Position numbers and translations under genes: made by a program
Source of the DNA: Promethearchaeia archaeon
GTDB lineage: Archaea > Asgardarchaeota > Lokiarchaeia > Sigyniarchaeales > SOKP01
Length of the DNA: 16,899 nucleotides
Direction: 5' to 3'
Assembly: GCA_029856295.1 (NCBI GenBank)
Contig: JAHQWS010000295.1
Coordinates: 1 to 16,899, forward strand
Notes under the pieces: generated by a model
What the model was told of the DNA's origin: nothing
What the model saw: only the letters and a program-made list of their open reading frames with translations
Database searches by the model: none
Shown: piece after piece, positions 6,466 to 13,889 of the stretch
Layout: each line of letters begins with the position of its first letter
Numbering within the stretch: the stretch's first letter is position 1

Positions 6466-6539
6466 ATGTCAATACATTTTTAAATTACTTTTTTCATAAT
6501 TTAAGAAAGGTAATAAAAACACAACCAGTATGGATAAAG

Positions 6540-7685
6540 ATGGGAAAGAATCTGTGGTTAGGACGATATGAACTGATAAAAGATAAAGAGAAAAAGTTTT
6601 CACAACATTGTTCTATTGATGCTTCCATCAATAAAAAAATCGTCGGAGAAGCGGGTAAACCAGACAAGGTCGCACTTTGGAATTTTATCTGTAATCCAAG
6701 AGACAACATCATGATTATTGGGTGGCAAAATCCACCAATCTTAGGGTATGATAATGCCGAATATATGGCATTTTTTCAAGGGTTACTTCAAAGAATGTGG
6801 GCTATTTTTGAGCCAATATTTAGCAGATATTTGCCGATCTTCTCTTTATCAGAAGCACATGACTTTGGTCTATATGAACCTGATTGCTTAAAAGAGCAAT
6901 TTCCCAGTTCTTCGTTCGGAAATGCACCGTGGTATTCGGGAGGCTCATTCAAAAAAAGGCAGATTGGAGGGTGGCGATGGTTTAGTTTAATTATAGATGA
7001 TGATAATTGGAGAGGAGATTGGTATGAAGAAGCTATTCCTGAAAAAATCAGTCTTAAAGAGAGAATTGCCGAAAAATTGGCTCCAAAATTCTATAATTCA
7101 TATGCATTTAAAAAAGGCAAGTGGCAGGGAAAAAAAAACGGTCCCTCGCTCTATAAATGTCCATCGGGGTGTAGTTTTATACCAAGGAGATACAGTGTTC
7201 CCGTGGTCATAGGAAAGGAAAAATCAACAGACTTTATTGATCGCTATAAGAAGTTCACTAATATTATCTTAAAGGACTTAAAAACTCAATGGACATTAAA
7301 CGTGTGGAATATTTTCTCATTCGATTATAAACCGTCCGATATAAGTGAAACCATTAGCATTAAGCCGGAAATCATTATTGATCTTGGGTGGATCGAAACG
7401 TATAAGTTAGGTAAAAAACAATGGGGTGGTGTCGGGAAAGGATTACATAGACATTATGAGAGCGTCTATAATATGAGAGTGGGATTACCTAATGAGTATA
7501 AATTAAAATTAAAACCTATCATCAACCGGGAAAAAAATCCTATTTGGGATGGAACCCCGGAAGGAGTCGCAAAAATCCTTGAGGAGCCTTATTCTAAATT
7601 AGTAGATCTTGCGTGTCTTAATCTAAATAAACTAATACTCGATAGTCTAAGTGAGTTCAAACCAAATAAAGGTCCTGCTTTTTAG
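6540..7685 (+). CDS. Unrecognised tryptophan-rich protein
   Basis: I do not recognise this 381-residue protein. It has about 15 tryptophans, many in short motifs ('GGWRWF', 'NWRGDWYEE', 'KKQWGGVGKG'), plus charged and aromatic stretches. A 'CPSGC' pair lies at about 207-211. No signal peptide, long membrane helix or nucleotide-binding loop is visible, so it is probably cytoplasmic. The reading frame is open back to a TTG at 6462, but that codon lies in the 72-bp repeat and the stretch before 6540 reads like T-rich spacer. ATG 6540 is therefore preferred. A weak AAAGG at 6506-6510 is too far upstream to decide the start. A T-poor, A-rich spacer follows. It is a single-gene unit with no informative neighbours; an enzyme or a defence-related role cannot be told apart. 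Confidence 0.7.
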   Translation: MGKNLWLGRYELIKDKEKKFSQHCSIDASINKKIVGEAGKPDKVALWNFICNPRDNIMIIGWQNPPILGYDNAEYMAFFQGLLQRMWAIFEPIFSRYLPIFSLSEAHDFGLYEPDCLKEQFPSSSFGNAPWYSGGSFKKRQIGGWRWFSLIIDDDNWRGDWYEEAIPEKISLKERIAEKLAPKFYNSYAFKKGKWQGKKNGPSLYKCPSGCSFIPRRYSVPVVIGKEKSTDFIDRYKKFTNIILKDLKTQWTLNVWNIFSFDYKPSDISETISIKPEIIIDLGWIETYKLGKKQWGGVGKGLHRHYESVYNMRVGLPNEYKLKLKPIINREKNPIWDGTPEGVAKILEEPYSKLVDLACLNLNKLILDSLSEFKPNKGPAF

Positions 7686-7760
7686 ATTAAATTGCCAAAC
7701 AGTCAGATTTGGTAGAAAAAAAAAAAAAAAATGAAAAAAATACCTCATTTTTGATCAATA

Positions 7761-7775
7761 ATTTTTATAAAAAAG
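7761..7775 (+). promoter_or_regulatory. Candidate TATA box upstream of iorAB
   Basis: ATTTTTATAAAAAAG lies about 100 bases before the iorA start; a second weaker candidate, AAAATATAAAT, lies at about 7830-7840. The nearer one would give a short leader containing the GGAAG ribosome site, so either could be used. The region is too AT-rich to choose between them. Confidence 0.3.
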
Positions 7776-7870
7776 ATCACAATTTTGATTTTATTTAGAA
7801 ACAATAAGATTTTTTTTTAAGTTAGTCTTAAAAATATAAATCAATTTGTAAATTCATTTGGAAGAATCAC

Positions 7871-9817
7871 ATGCCTAAAAAAGATACCCGATTTTCCGAC
7901 GAAAAAGGAAAGGTCTTAATGCTAGGGAATGAAGCCGTTGTAAGGGGGTGCCTTGAGGCTGGCGTATCGTACGCATCTCAATATCCTGGCACTCCCACGA
8001 GCGACATTGGAGAATATTTTCATCAGATATTAAGGGAAAATCCGGAAGTAAAAGAATATTTAGTACATCATTGGGCCGTAAATGAGGCTGTTGCAACTTC
8101 CGCGTGTGCTGGGGCAGCATGGACAGGCTGTAGGAGTTTAAACCCTATGAAGCATGTGGGATTAAATGTGGCGAGCGATGCGTTGAGCGTTATCGCTTTA
8201 GCCGGTCCAAATCCTGGTGCGATGGTCATCGTTGTAGGCGCTGATCCGGGAAGTTTAGGATCTCATCAAGAGCAAAATGAAAGATTTTACACCTGGATGC
8301 TTCATCTTCCGTGCCTAGAACCACATACGCCGCAGGAATGTAAAGATTATACGAAATTAGCCTTTGAACTTTCCGAAAAATACGATACAGTATTTGAAGT
8401 TCGGACCTCTACAAGGAGCGCCCACTCCCGGGGTTACGTAGAATTAGGGGAATTAAAAAAGGGGAAAGCGAAAGGGGAATTTATCCGAAATATACCAAAA
8501 TTTAACTCTCTCCCGCCTCACTCCATAAATAACCATGTACGATTATACGAAAGAATTGAAAAAATTAGGGAACTCGCGCCAGAACTTGGAGTAAATAAAA
8601 TAATTCCGGGAGACAATAAAATTGGAATAATTACCAGTGGAATGCCCTTTGGCTATACAATGGAAGCACTGGATCAACTTGGACTTGATCATGTACCAGT
8701 TTTAAAGCTTGGAATGATTTATCCTTTAAATTATGGAGAAATCTCTAAATTTTTACGAGATCTTGAAAAAGTCATCATTATTGAAGAATTAGAACCTTTC
8801 CTAGAAGTAAAAGTGTCGGAAATAACTCAGCATCACAAATTAAATGTTGAAGTTATAGGTCAAGAATATTTCCCAAAATATAATGAATATTCCACTGGAT
8901 TAGTTGCGACTTCTTTAGCTAAAATCTTTGATAAAACACCTAGCGAGCAAGTGACGAAAGCTATCGATTACTTCAATTCATATAAGGAAATTGTTCCCAG
9001 CAGATTTCCCACTTTTTGTGCAGGATGTCCTGAACGGGTCACGCTCTATTCTATATTAAAAGCCACGAATCAATTGGAAAACACCGTTATCTGCGGAGAT
9101 ATCGGATGCTATGTAATGTCTTTTTTCCCTCCTCAGGAGTGTAGTGATCTCGTAATATGTATGTCAGGGGGGTTAAGCGCTGCCATTGGTATGTCAACCA
9201 AATCGGAGCAAAAGATAATCGCCATGATTGGTGATTCCACTTTTTTTCATACGGGTATGGCTCCATTAGCAGAAGCCGTTGGATATAACTCAAATGTTTT
9301 ACTTATCATTTTCGAGAATTCTTGGACTGCAATGACCGGTCATCAAGATGATGTGCTTCGATATTTAATTAGACGAGGTTTTTCAATTGAAAATATCTGT
9401 AGAGCGTTAGGAGTTCCCTGGCTTAGAATTGAGGATTCATATAATCCAAAAAAGTTAACAAGAACGATAGAAGAAGCGTTAGAAGCTAAGGGTTTGAAAG
9501 TTATTATCATCAAACGGGAATGCGGTCTACAAGCACATCGATGGAGGATGAGCCAAATCAAGGATCTTAAAGCACAAGGGCAGAAAGTACAGGAAGTTGC
9601 ATACAATATAACAGGATGTCAAGTTTGTCACGAGTGCAGCAGGATACTTAGCTGCCCAGCGATAAGGAGAACCAAGATTGATGGAAGAGAAACAATGCAG
9701 ATTGATGATGATAGATGCATACGGTGTGGAGTGTGTTATCAAATTTGCCCAAATGGAGCAATCCATAAATCAATAATTCACGCATTAGAGACGGAGGTAC
9801 CGTTCCGTGAGCTTTAA
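7871..9817 (+). CDS. iorA: Indolepyruvate:ferredoxin oxidoreductase, alpha subunit
   Basis: This 648-residue subunit carries thiamine diphosphate and iron-sulfur clusters. With IorB it oxidatively decarboxylates indolepyruvate and other aryl pyruvates to aryl-acetyl-CoA, reducing ferredoxin. This is a step of aromatic amino-acid fermentation in the archaeal cytoplasm. The N-terminal pyrimidine-binding half opens with 'LMLGNEAVVRGCLEAGV' and 'YPGTPTSDI' (16-46), which is diagnostic. The thiamine domain has C383-A-G-C386-P-E and G454-D455-S456 with N483 downstream. Two C-terminal ferredoxin motifs follow: C583-x2-C586-x2-C589-x5-C595-P and C616-x2-C619-x2-C622-x3-C626-P. Length is typical. GGAAG at 7860-7864 lies six bases before ATG 7871 and supports that start. 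Its last 11 bases overlap iorB, so the two are translated from one message. Confidence 0.95.
   Translation: MPKKDTRFSDEKGKVLMLGNEAVVRGCLEAGVSYASQYPGTPTSDIGEYFHQILRENPEVKEYLVHHWAVNEAVATSACAGAAWTGCRSLNPMKHVGLNVASDALSVIALAGPNPGAMVIVVGADPGSLGSHQEQNERFYTWMLHLPCLEPHTPQECKDYTKLAFELSEKYDTVFEVRTSTRSAHSRGYVELGELKKGKAKGEFIRNIPKFNSLPPHSINNHVRLYERIEKIRELAPELGVNKIIPGDNKIGIITSGMPFGYTMEALDQLGLDHVPVLKLGMIYPLNYGEISKFLRDLEKVIIIEELEPFLEVKVSEITQHHKLNVEVIGQEYFPKYNEYSTGLVATSLAKIFDKTPSEQVTKAIDYFNSYKEIVPSRFPTFCAGCPERVTLYSILKATNQLENTVICGDIGCYVMSFFPPQECSDLVICMSGGLSAAIGMSTKSEQKIIAMIGDSTFFHTGMAPLAEAVGYNSNVLLIIFENSWTAMTGHQDDVLRYLIRRGFSIENICRALGVPWLRIEDSYNPKKLTRTIEEALEAKGLKVIIIKRECGLQAHRWRMSQIKDLKAQGQKVQEVAYNITGCQVCHECSRILSCPAIRRTKIDGRETMQIDDDRCIRCGVCYQICPNGAIHKSIIHALETEVPFREL
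9793..9798 (+). promoter_or_regulatory. Strong Shine-Dalgarno site fixing the GTG start of iorB
   Basis: GGAGGT lies inside the end of iorA, eight bases before the GTG at 9807. It is the best ribosome-binding sequence in the window and decides this non-ATG start, since no ATG lies nearby in frame. It points to translation of IorB coupled to the end of IorA. Confidence 0.75.
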
Positions 9818-10463
9818 TGAAACAGATATAGTAAATGTGGTAATTGCAGGAACTGCTGGACAAGGAGTTATATCTTTAAAAAGATTGATCGAGTTTGCTG
9901 CTCAAAAAGCTGGTGTAGAAATAATCCTCGGAGCAGAGCAACATGGTTTAGCTCAGCGCGAAGGAGCAATAATAAGTCATACAAGATATCAAAAGAAAGC
10001 TACTGGAGATCCAAGGAAAAATTTAAATTCTTCATTGATTTGTTACGGAGATGCTGATTTATATATATGTATCGAACCCGTAGAATCTTTGAGACGGGGT
10101 ATTTTCGCGTCAAATAAGACAACTTTTGTATTAAATGAGCGTACGATTCCACCAATTTTAATAACTGCTGATTTAGAAAAATACCCTTCCTTAGAAAAAA
10201 TTAAAGAAATATTAAATGGTTTTTCAAAGGAAGTCTATACAATGAACGCAACCGAATTATCACTCAAAGAATTTAACAGAAACCAACAAGCAAATATTAT
10301 AATGCTAGGTTTCGCCATTCCAACTGGAAAAATTCCTTTTATTGATATTGAATATTACGAAGAGGTAATAAAAGAATGGTTAAAAGATCCAGATGATAAT
10401 ATCAAAGCATTGCATCTGGGACTCAATAAGGGGAAAGAAATTATTCACAAGAAAAAAAAGTAG
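9807..10463 (+). CDS. iorB: Indolepyruvate:ferredoxin oxidoreductase, beta subunit
   Basis: This 218-residue partner of IorA belongs to the pyruvate ferredoxin oxidoreductase gamma-type fold. The nucleotide-like loop 'IAGTAGQGVISLKRLI' (13-28) and the following 'GAEQHGLAQREGAI' (42-55) are the family landmarks. In the second, the usual QRGG is QREG, an unusual substitution in a conserved place. The chain is of normal length and ends in a lysine tail (K-K-K-K). It starts at GTG 9807 behind GGAGGT and overlaps iorA by 11 bases, so the subunits should be made in step. The reaction is that given for IorA, with which it forms the working complex. The next gene faces it with only 48 bases between the stop codons. 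Confidence 0.92.
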   Translation: MSFNETDIVNVVIAGTAGQGVISLKRLIEFAAQKAGVEIILGAEQHGLAQREGAIISHTRYQKKATGDPRKNLNSSLICYGDADLYICIEPVESLRRGIFASNKTTFVLNERTIPPILITADLEKYPSLEKIKEILNGFSKEVYTMNATELSLKEFNRNQQANIIMLGFAIPTGKIPFIDIEYYEEVIKEWLKDPDDNIKALHLGLNKGKEIIHKKKK

Positions 10464-10524
10464 GAAAAAAAAGGAAATATTTGATATTATCTTAAAAATT
10501 TGTAGGAGTCGTTATTTTTTTTTT
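10449..10524. terminator. Overlapping bidirectional T-tract terminators
   Basis: The stops of iorB and the VOC gene face each other. For iorB, a T-run at about 10515-10524 lies within the last codons of the VOC gene. For the VOC gene, the A-runs at about 10451-10471 read as T-runs on the minus strand and lie at the end of iorB. T-runs are the main archaeal termination signal. In each case they also encode the lysine-rich tail of the opposing protein. Confidence 0.45.
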
Positions 10525-10985
10525 CGCCGCTTCACTGTTGTCGAAATTTCGAGGAGAACTCCGAACGTTTTTTCGGTATCCAAATAAACAAACTTCTGTT
10601 TGCCGACCTGCCCGGTTTGCAATACTTCTATACCCCTTTTTTTAAATTCTTCAACATGCGCTTCTAAATCATCGACATACAAACCTATGCTGTGGAGCCC
10701 TTCTTTTCCTTGATCGACAAATTCCTTAAAGGAGCAATCTCCGCTTTTCCATTGCTGCAGCTCGATTTGTACGTTAATTGAACGGCTAAATGCATAATCC
10801 AATGTTATTTCTACTTCTTTACCACGAAATGTAGCATTTTGGTGGACTATATTCTCCATTTGCGCGAAAGCAGGAATGCCGTATAGTTCCTCCATAACTT
10901 TTGCCTGTTTTTTAATGTCTTTGTAAACATAGCTCAGCTGTTCTATTTTTAAATTCCCGAGGTTAAATTCAAAATTTTGTGCCAT
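10512..10985 (-). CDS. VOC-superfamily (glyoxalase-fold) metalloprotein
   Basis: This 157-residue protein has the paired beta-alpha-beta-beta-beta modules of the vicinal oxygen chelate fold: 'IEQLSYVYKDIKKQAKVMEELYG' (14-36) opens the first and 'LHSIGLYVDDLEAHVEEFKKRG' starts the second (97-118). Likely metal ligands are Q16, E75, H98 and E146, so the first position is Gln rather than the commoner His. Relatives include glyoxalase I, methylmalonyl-CoA epimerase and dioxygenases, and the sequence alone does not choose among them. It is the length of a single two-module VOC protein. A basic tail (K-R-R-K-K-K) closes it. It faces iorAB and is not co-transcribed with it, so a link to that pathway is not implied. 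Confidence 0.75.
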   Translation of the reverse strand: MAQNFEFNLGNLKIEQLSYVYKDIKKQAKVMEELYGIPAFAQMENIVHQNATFRGKEVEITLDYAFSRSINVQIELQQWKSGDCSFKEFVDQGKEGLHSIGLYVDDLEAHVEEFKKRGIEVLQTGQVGKQKFVYLDTEKTFGVLLEISTTVKRRKKK

Positions 10986-11039
10986 TTTTAATCATCCAAA
11001 TAATTTGATTTCTTAAGTCACACTATTAAATCTTTATTC

Positions 11040-11077
11040 ATATATATTTTTTTGAAAAAACAACTTAAGTATTTAAA
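11040..11077. promoter_or_regulatory. Back-to-back TATA candidates of the VOC and membrane-protein genes
   Basis: In the 152-bp divergent spacer, the minus strand reads AAAATATATATGAA at about 11037-11050, placed for a leader of roughly 30 bases to the VOC gene. The plus strand reads TATTTAAAT at about 11069-11077, giving a leader of about 40 bases to the membrane-protein gene. Both are plausible by position; neither is distinctive in such AT-rich DNA. Confidence 0.35.
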
Positions 11078-11137
11078 TTAAAAGATGATAAAATAATACA
11101 ATAAAAGAATTTAAAATAGAAAATAAGTGATGATGTA

Positions 11138-11917
11138 ATGGACGGATTCGCAATGGTGAGGAGTTTTGATGAGGCGGGATATTTTGAGACGCGTGTAATA
11201 CTGATGATTTTATTACTCGTGATTTCTCTGTTTTTTGCTTTCAAAAAGGAAGATAATAACTATATCGTTATTTTTATTAGCTCGACCATCTTTTTTGGGA
11301 TTGTAGAGTTGCTCTTATTTTCATTGGGTATGAGAGCAGAAGGGTGGACGATTTCCGTATTCGGTCTTACAATTCCCACCTACTTAACATGGCTTTTTCA
11401 AGGTTTAGGGGAGGGAGCAATCTACGGAGTTTCGGGATTTTTGTTTCTTGATATGTACCTAAAGCGTGATGATGAAAGTGAGTTTAAGTTACGTCGAAAT
11501 CTTTTCCTAGTTACTATGATAATAGTTTTTATATGTTCTATTTTCGTTGGAATATTGGCGAGAAATAAACCTATAACTTCTGTACGTCTCATGTTCGGTG
11601 TTGTCGCTATTCTTTATTTATCTCTAGTGATAATAATTAGCTTAGTACTTGCTAAGTTTGTAGCTGGTGAAGGCTTTCTTAAGCAGCTAGGATATTATCT
11701 CTTAGGCTCATTTATTTTTATTGTTGTTAACCTCGAGCCTATGCATATACTCGGGGCAAGATATATAGGAATTGTGCATTCTGATGGAAATGTAACATAT
11801 GCAGACCCTGTTTATCAAGTTTTTATCATGCTTTATTCATATTTAATAGAAATTGTTATTCCAAGGGCCCACTATCTCGTTGTTCCTGTCGTACTCGGCT
11901 TAATAAAACTCGAATAA
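11138..11917 (+). CDS. Polytopic membrane protein of unknown function
   Basis: The 259-residue protein has six or seven predicted membrane segments: about 19-36, 42-63, 75-107 (long, perhaps two), 121-141, 150-173, 185-199 and 226-242. Charged loops separate them, for example 'LKRDDESEFKLRR' (108-120) between the third and fourth. Conserved-looking polar residues sit within segments ('GLGEGAIYG', 89-97), which could line a pore or active site, but I recognise no family. There is no cleavable signal peptide; the first helix is an anchor. ATG 11138 follows a weak GATGAT, and ATG 11153 five codons later is an alternative. The gene is a single unit between the divergent VOC gene and a probable terminator. 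Confidence 0.7.
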   Translation: MDGFAMVRSFDEAGYFETRVILMILLLVISLFFAFKKEDNNYIVIFISSTIFFGIVELLLFSLGMRAEGWTISVFGLTIPTYLTWLFQGLGEGAIYGVSGFLFLDMYLKRDDESEFKLRRNLFLVTMIIVFICSIFVGILARNKPITSVRLMFGVVAILYLSLVIIISLVLAKFVAGEGFLKQLGYYLLGSFIFIVVNLEPMHILGARYIGIVHSDGNVTYADPVYQVFIMLYSYLIEIVIPRAHYLVVPVVLGLIKLE

Positions 11918-11980
11918 ATTTAAAATAAATGAGAAAATCTAAAGATTTAAAAGAAAATAGTTAAAAAAGATAAAATATAG

Positions 11981-12012
11981 CAGCCTTATTTTTTGAATTG
12001 CTGATTTTTTTT
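11981..12012 (+). terminator. Probable terminator of the membrane-protein gene
   Basis: CAGC (11981-11984) and GCTG (12000-12003) could form a short stem, followed by a run of eight Ts (12005-12012). The stem is weak, but the T-run alone is a usable archaeal signal. It lies about 65 bases after the stop, in the spacer facing the next minus-strand gene. Confidence 0.35.
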
Positions 12013-12075
12013 CTATTATTACTTCTATTTTAGAAAAATAAGATGAATTATTGTACTTCTTTAAAATTAAAAATC

Positions 12076-12609
12076 CTAAACTCTTTTAATAACGTCAACT
12101 AGGCCCTTTTTATGGAGCTTCTCCATCATTTTTTCTACATCATCCAAATTTTTTCCCGCAATTTCAGCCACTTGTTCAAGAGTATTCATCCCGTCGCATA
12201 TTTTTAAGACTTTAAATTCTTCGGGAGTAATCATGCCTAAATGAACGCTCGTTGCTGGAACATCTTTAATAATAATTGGTATTCTCACTTCCGTAGCTCC
12301 TGATGCTGCTGCAGCCTCCTCTAAGGATTCAATAGTAGGAGAATCCCCAAAAAAAGACTTAACTCCTGTGACATCATACTTATCATCAATATACACAAAA
12401 ATTGTATGCTCATCGCCAGATAAATCGTCGGGATCTTCTAGATCTGGGCGTACATTCTTATGTTTGAACTCTTTCGTATAGATACCCATCTCAAGACCAT
12501 CATGAATCTCATTTTTATCAACGCTTAATGCAACCATGTCCTGACAAATATCGCACCAAGCCCATACTTCCACAAGTCTAAAATATTTTTTCACTTTATT
12601 CTCTGGCAT
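12076..12609 (-). CDS. CxxC-containing protein with a winged-helix-like C-terminus
   Basis: This 177-residue protein has two recognisable parts but no name I can support. Near the N-terminus, 'WAWCDIC' provides C19 and C22. Nearby histidines (H36, H49, H68) could complete a metal site, followed by 'HTIFVYIDDKYDVTGVK' (68-84). The C-terminal part, 'CDGMNTLEQVAEIAGKNLDD' and on to 'LHKKGLVDVIKRV' (138-177), has the pattern of a small winged helix used as a DNA-binding or protein-docking module, as in PqqD-like and MarR-like folds. An acidic linker (about 54-68) joins them. No membrane segment is visible. It is divergent from the zinc-ribbon/aEF-1beta pair. A zinc-binding adaptor or regulator is the best guess. 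Confidence 0.6.
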   Translation of the reverse strand: MPENKVKKYFRLVEVWAWCDICQDMVALSVDKNEIHDGLEMGIYTKEFKHKNVRPDLEDPDDLSGDEHTIFVYIDDKYDVTGVKSFFGDSPTIESLEEAAAASGATEVRIPIIIKDVPATSVHLGMITPEEFKVLKICDGMNTLEQVAEIAGKNLDDVEKMMEKLHKKGLVDVIKRV

Positions 12610-12670
12610 ATATTCTTTCTAACCTCTCGTGTGGTTTGGATACTTAGTATGTGCATGAAATTAATAATAT

Positions 12671-12685
12671 ATTAGATAATCTAAT
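12671..12685. repeat. 15-bp palindrome in a divergent spacer
   Basis: ATTAGAT-A-ATCTAAT has perfect 7-bp arms around one base. It lies 62 bases before the start of the CxxC protein gene and about 110 before that of the zinc-ribbon gene. It could be an operator for either direction, but chance symmetry is common in DNA this AT-rich. Confidence 0.3.
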
Positions 12686-12735
12686 TATAATTCTATATAT
12701 ATTTTATGTTGATTTATAATTTAAAGTTTAATTTA

Positions 12736-12744
12736 TTTAAATAT
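12736..12744 (+). promoter_or_regulatory. Candidate TATA box of the zinc-ribbon/aEF-1beta operon
   Basis: TTTAAATAT lies about 50 bases before ATG 12793, which would put the transcription start near 12766 and leave a leader of roughly 27 bases. The GGT four bases before the ATG is the only ribosome-site candidate in the leader. Confidence 0.4.
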
Positions 12745-12792
12745 CTTAAAACCAAAAATAATTAATTCTATCACACCTTTTTTTTGGTAATT

Positions 12793-12969
12793 ATGTCGAC
12801 ATTTAAAAGGAATGTGTGTTTTTCATGTGGAAGACCCGTAGCACCCTACGAAAATGCAGTTCATTTCCCATGTCCGCAGTGTGGAGATGTGGAAATTTGG
12901 AGATGCGAACGATGTCGAGCTATGGGAAAGACTTATAAATGTTTAAAATGTGAATTTGAAGGGCCTTAA
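12793..12969 (+). CDS. Small zinc-ribbon protein linked to translation (COG2888 type)
   Basis: The 58-residue protein is almost wholly a double zinc ribbon, with four CxxC pairs at C9/C12, C27/C30, C38/C41 and C50/C53, enough for two zinc ions. The pattern 'CPQCG', 'RCERCR', 'YKCLKCEFEGP' is that of the archaeal zinc-ribbon RNA-binding proteins usually encoded beside aEF-1beta. A TTG three codons earlier (12784) is in frame, but ATG 12793 with a nearby GGT and the usual family length is preferred. The aEF-1beta gene follows 20 bases later and is surely co-transcribed. Its molecular role is poorly defined; ribosome- or RNA-linked function is inferred from the family and this neighbour. Confidence 0.88.
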   Translation: MSTFKRNVCFSCGRPVAPYENAVHFPCPQCGDVEIWRCERCRAMGKTYKCLKCEFEGP

Positions 12970-12989
12970 TACTTATAAGGGTTTTTAAT

Positions 12990-13259
12990 ATGGGAAAAGA
13001 ATTTGTAGCATTAATTGATGTAATTCCTGAAGAAACTGATATTGATTTTGAAGAATTTGTAGCGAAATTAAAGGCTGCTTTACCTGATATATGTACGATT
13101 GAAAAATATGATGTGATTCCTGTTGCTTTTGGTCTAAAAAAAGCGAGAGTCCAAGTTAGATATCCCGATGAATGGGGCGGAACAGATAAACTTGAGGAAC
13201 TATTCGGTCAGGTTGAAGGAATACAAGGAATAGAAGGTATAGCTTTTTCAAAAGCATGA
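12990..13259 (+). CDS. ef1b: Translation elongation factor aEF-1beta
   Basis: This 89-residue factor is the guanine-nucleotide exchange factor of aEF-1alpha, replacing GDP with GTP after each tRNA delivery. It matches the small alpha-beta sandwich of the family across its whole length: 'VALIDVIPEETDIDFEE' (6-22), 'IEKYDVIPVAFGLKKARVQV' (37-56) and the C-terminal 'VEGIQGIEGIAFSKA'. The size is exactly that of archaeal aEF-1beta, which lacks the extra domains of the eukaryotic protein. It lies 20 bases after the zinc-ribbon gene in a two-gene operon, a pairing conserved in archaea. A T-run about 30 bases beyond the stop probably ends the transcript. Confidence 0.95.
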   Translation: MGKEFVALIDVIPEETDIDFEEFVAKLKAALPDICTIEKYDVIPVAFGLKKARVQVRYPDEWGGTDKLEELFGQVEGIQGIEGIAFSKA

Positions 13260-13285
13260 AAATGAAAATTATATTGAGTTTTTAA

Positions 13286-13295
13286 TGCACTTTTT
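13286..13295 (+). terminator. T-run after aEF-1beta
   Basis: A T-tract lies about 30 bases after the aEF-1beta stop, in a 48-base spacer facing the next minus-strand gene. No stem precedes it. It is a plausible simple archaeal terminator. Confidence 0.35.
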
Positions 13296-13307
13296 TTATT
13301 GAATTAT

Positions 13308-13805
13308 TTATCGCTCATCATCAAGACTCGTGACATGCTCTATCCATGTTTTTTTATCCTTCATAATAAGATCTTTTACAGACTGAATTGAATCAAAAAA
13401 ACCCATGTCTTGGTATCTATTTTTAAAACTCTTTACAATCTCATGAGCTTGAGATGTTTGATTAGATGCTACTAATTTATCATACATCTCGTTTAAAGTT
13501 TTACTAGTTTTATCAATTTCAGAGATTAAATAATCTTTTTGAACGTCTTTTGCAATTGAATTAATAAATTCTTCTTGTTCTTTTATGTAAGAGGGCATGT
13601 CAGCCAGAATTGCCAATCTAATTATCTGTTCGGCGTTATAAATAGCATCATCTAAATTTCCTTCCATTAAACTTTTTTGGGCATTAAATTTTAACTCATC
13701 TACCTTGGAAAGCAGTTTTATTTTACTATCTTTTATGTGAAAACTCTCACTACGTTGCTCTACTTCTTTAGATTTTTTCTTCGATTTTTTATCCTTCTTT
13801 TTCAT
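13308..13805 (-). CDS. Lysine-rich helical protein of unknown function
   Basis: The 165-residue protein starts with a strongly basic tail ('MKKKDKKSKKKSKE', 1-14) that may bind nucleic acid or acidic partners or act as a flexible leader. The rest (about 25-160) is predicted helical. 'AQKSLMEGNLDDAIYNAEQI' (42-61) resembles a TPR-like helix pair, and 'ISEIDKTSKTLNEMYDKLV' (94-112) could form a coiled coil. No enzyme motif, signal peptide or membrane helix is present. It is 84 bases downstream of mutL on the same strand and might share its message, but nothing else links them. I cannot assign a family. Confidence 0.6.
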   Translation of the reverse strand: MKKKDKKSKKKSKEVEQRSESFHIKDSKIKLLSKVDELKFNAQKSLMEGNLDDAIYNAEQIIRLAILADMPSYIKEQEEFINSIAKDVQKDYLISEIDKTSKTLNEMYDKLVASNQTSQAHEIVKSFKNRYQDMGFFDSIQSVKDLIMKDKKTWIEHVTSLDDER

Positions 13806-13889
13806 TTTAAGATGGAAACAATTTCTCGTATTTAAATAGATAAAATAATTATATTTATATTTTCATTTATGTAAAATTAAATAAAGAAT

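Noticed and set aside
6263..6499. 78-codon plus-strand open frame rich in Phe and Ile
   Set aside because: It runs through T-tracts, overlaps the small minus-strand gene and the 72-bp repeat; the apparent membrane protein is an artefact of poly-T.
6462..6539. TTG start adding 26 residues to the tryptophan-rich protein
   Set aside because: The TTG lies in the direct repeat, no ribosome site precedes it, and the added residues look like translated spacer; ATG 6540 is more likely.
7875..9863. Several minus-strand open frames of 68-87 codons opposite iorA
   Set aside because: All are antisense shadows of a clearly recognised gene and have no starts or motifs of their own.
10393..10587. 64-codon plus-strand frame overlapping the end of iorB and the VOC gene
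   Set aside because: It is out of frame with both recognised genes and made of lysine/arginine codons from the A-rich terminator area.
11126..11205. Possible C/D-box guide RNA (GTGATGA, TGATGA and CTGA words) at the start of the membrane-protein gene
   Set aside because: A D' box is missing, the spacing is wrong, and most of it is coding sequence; the words are common.
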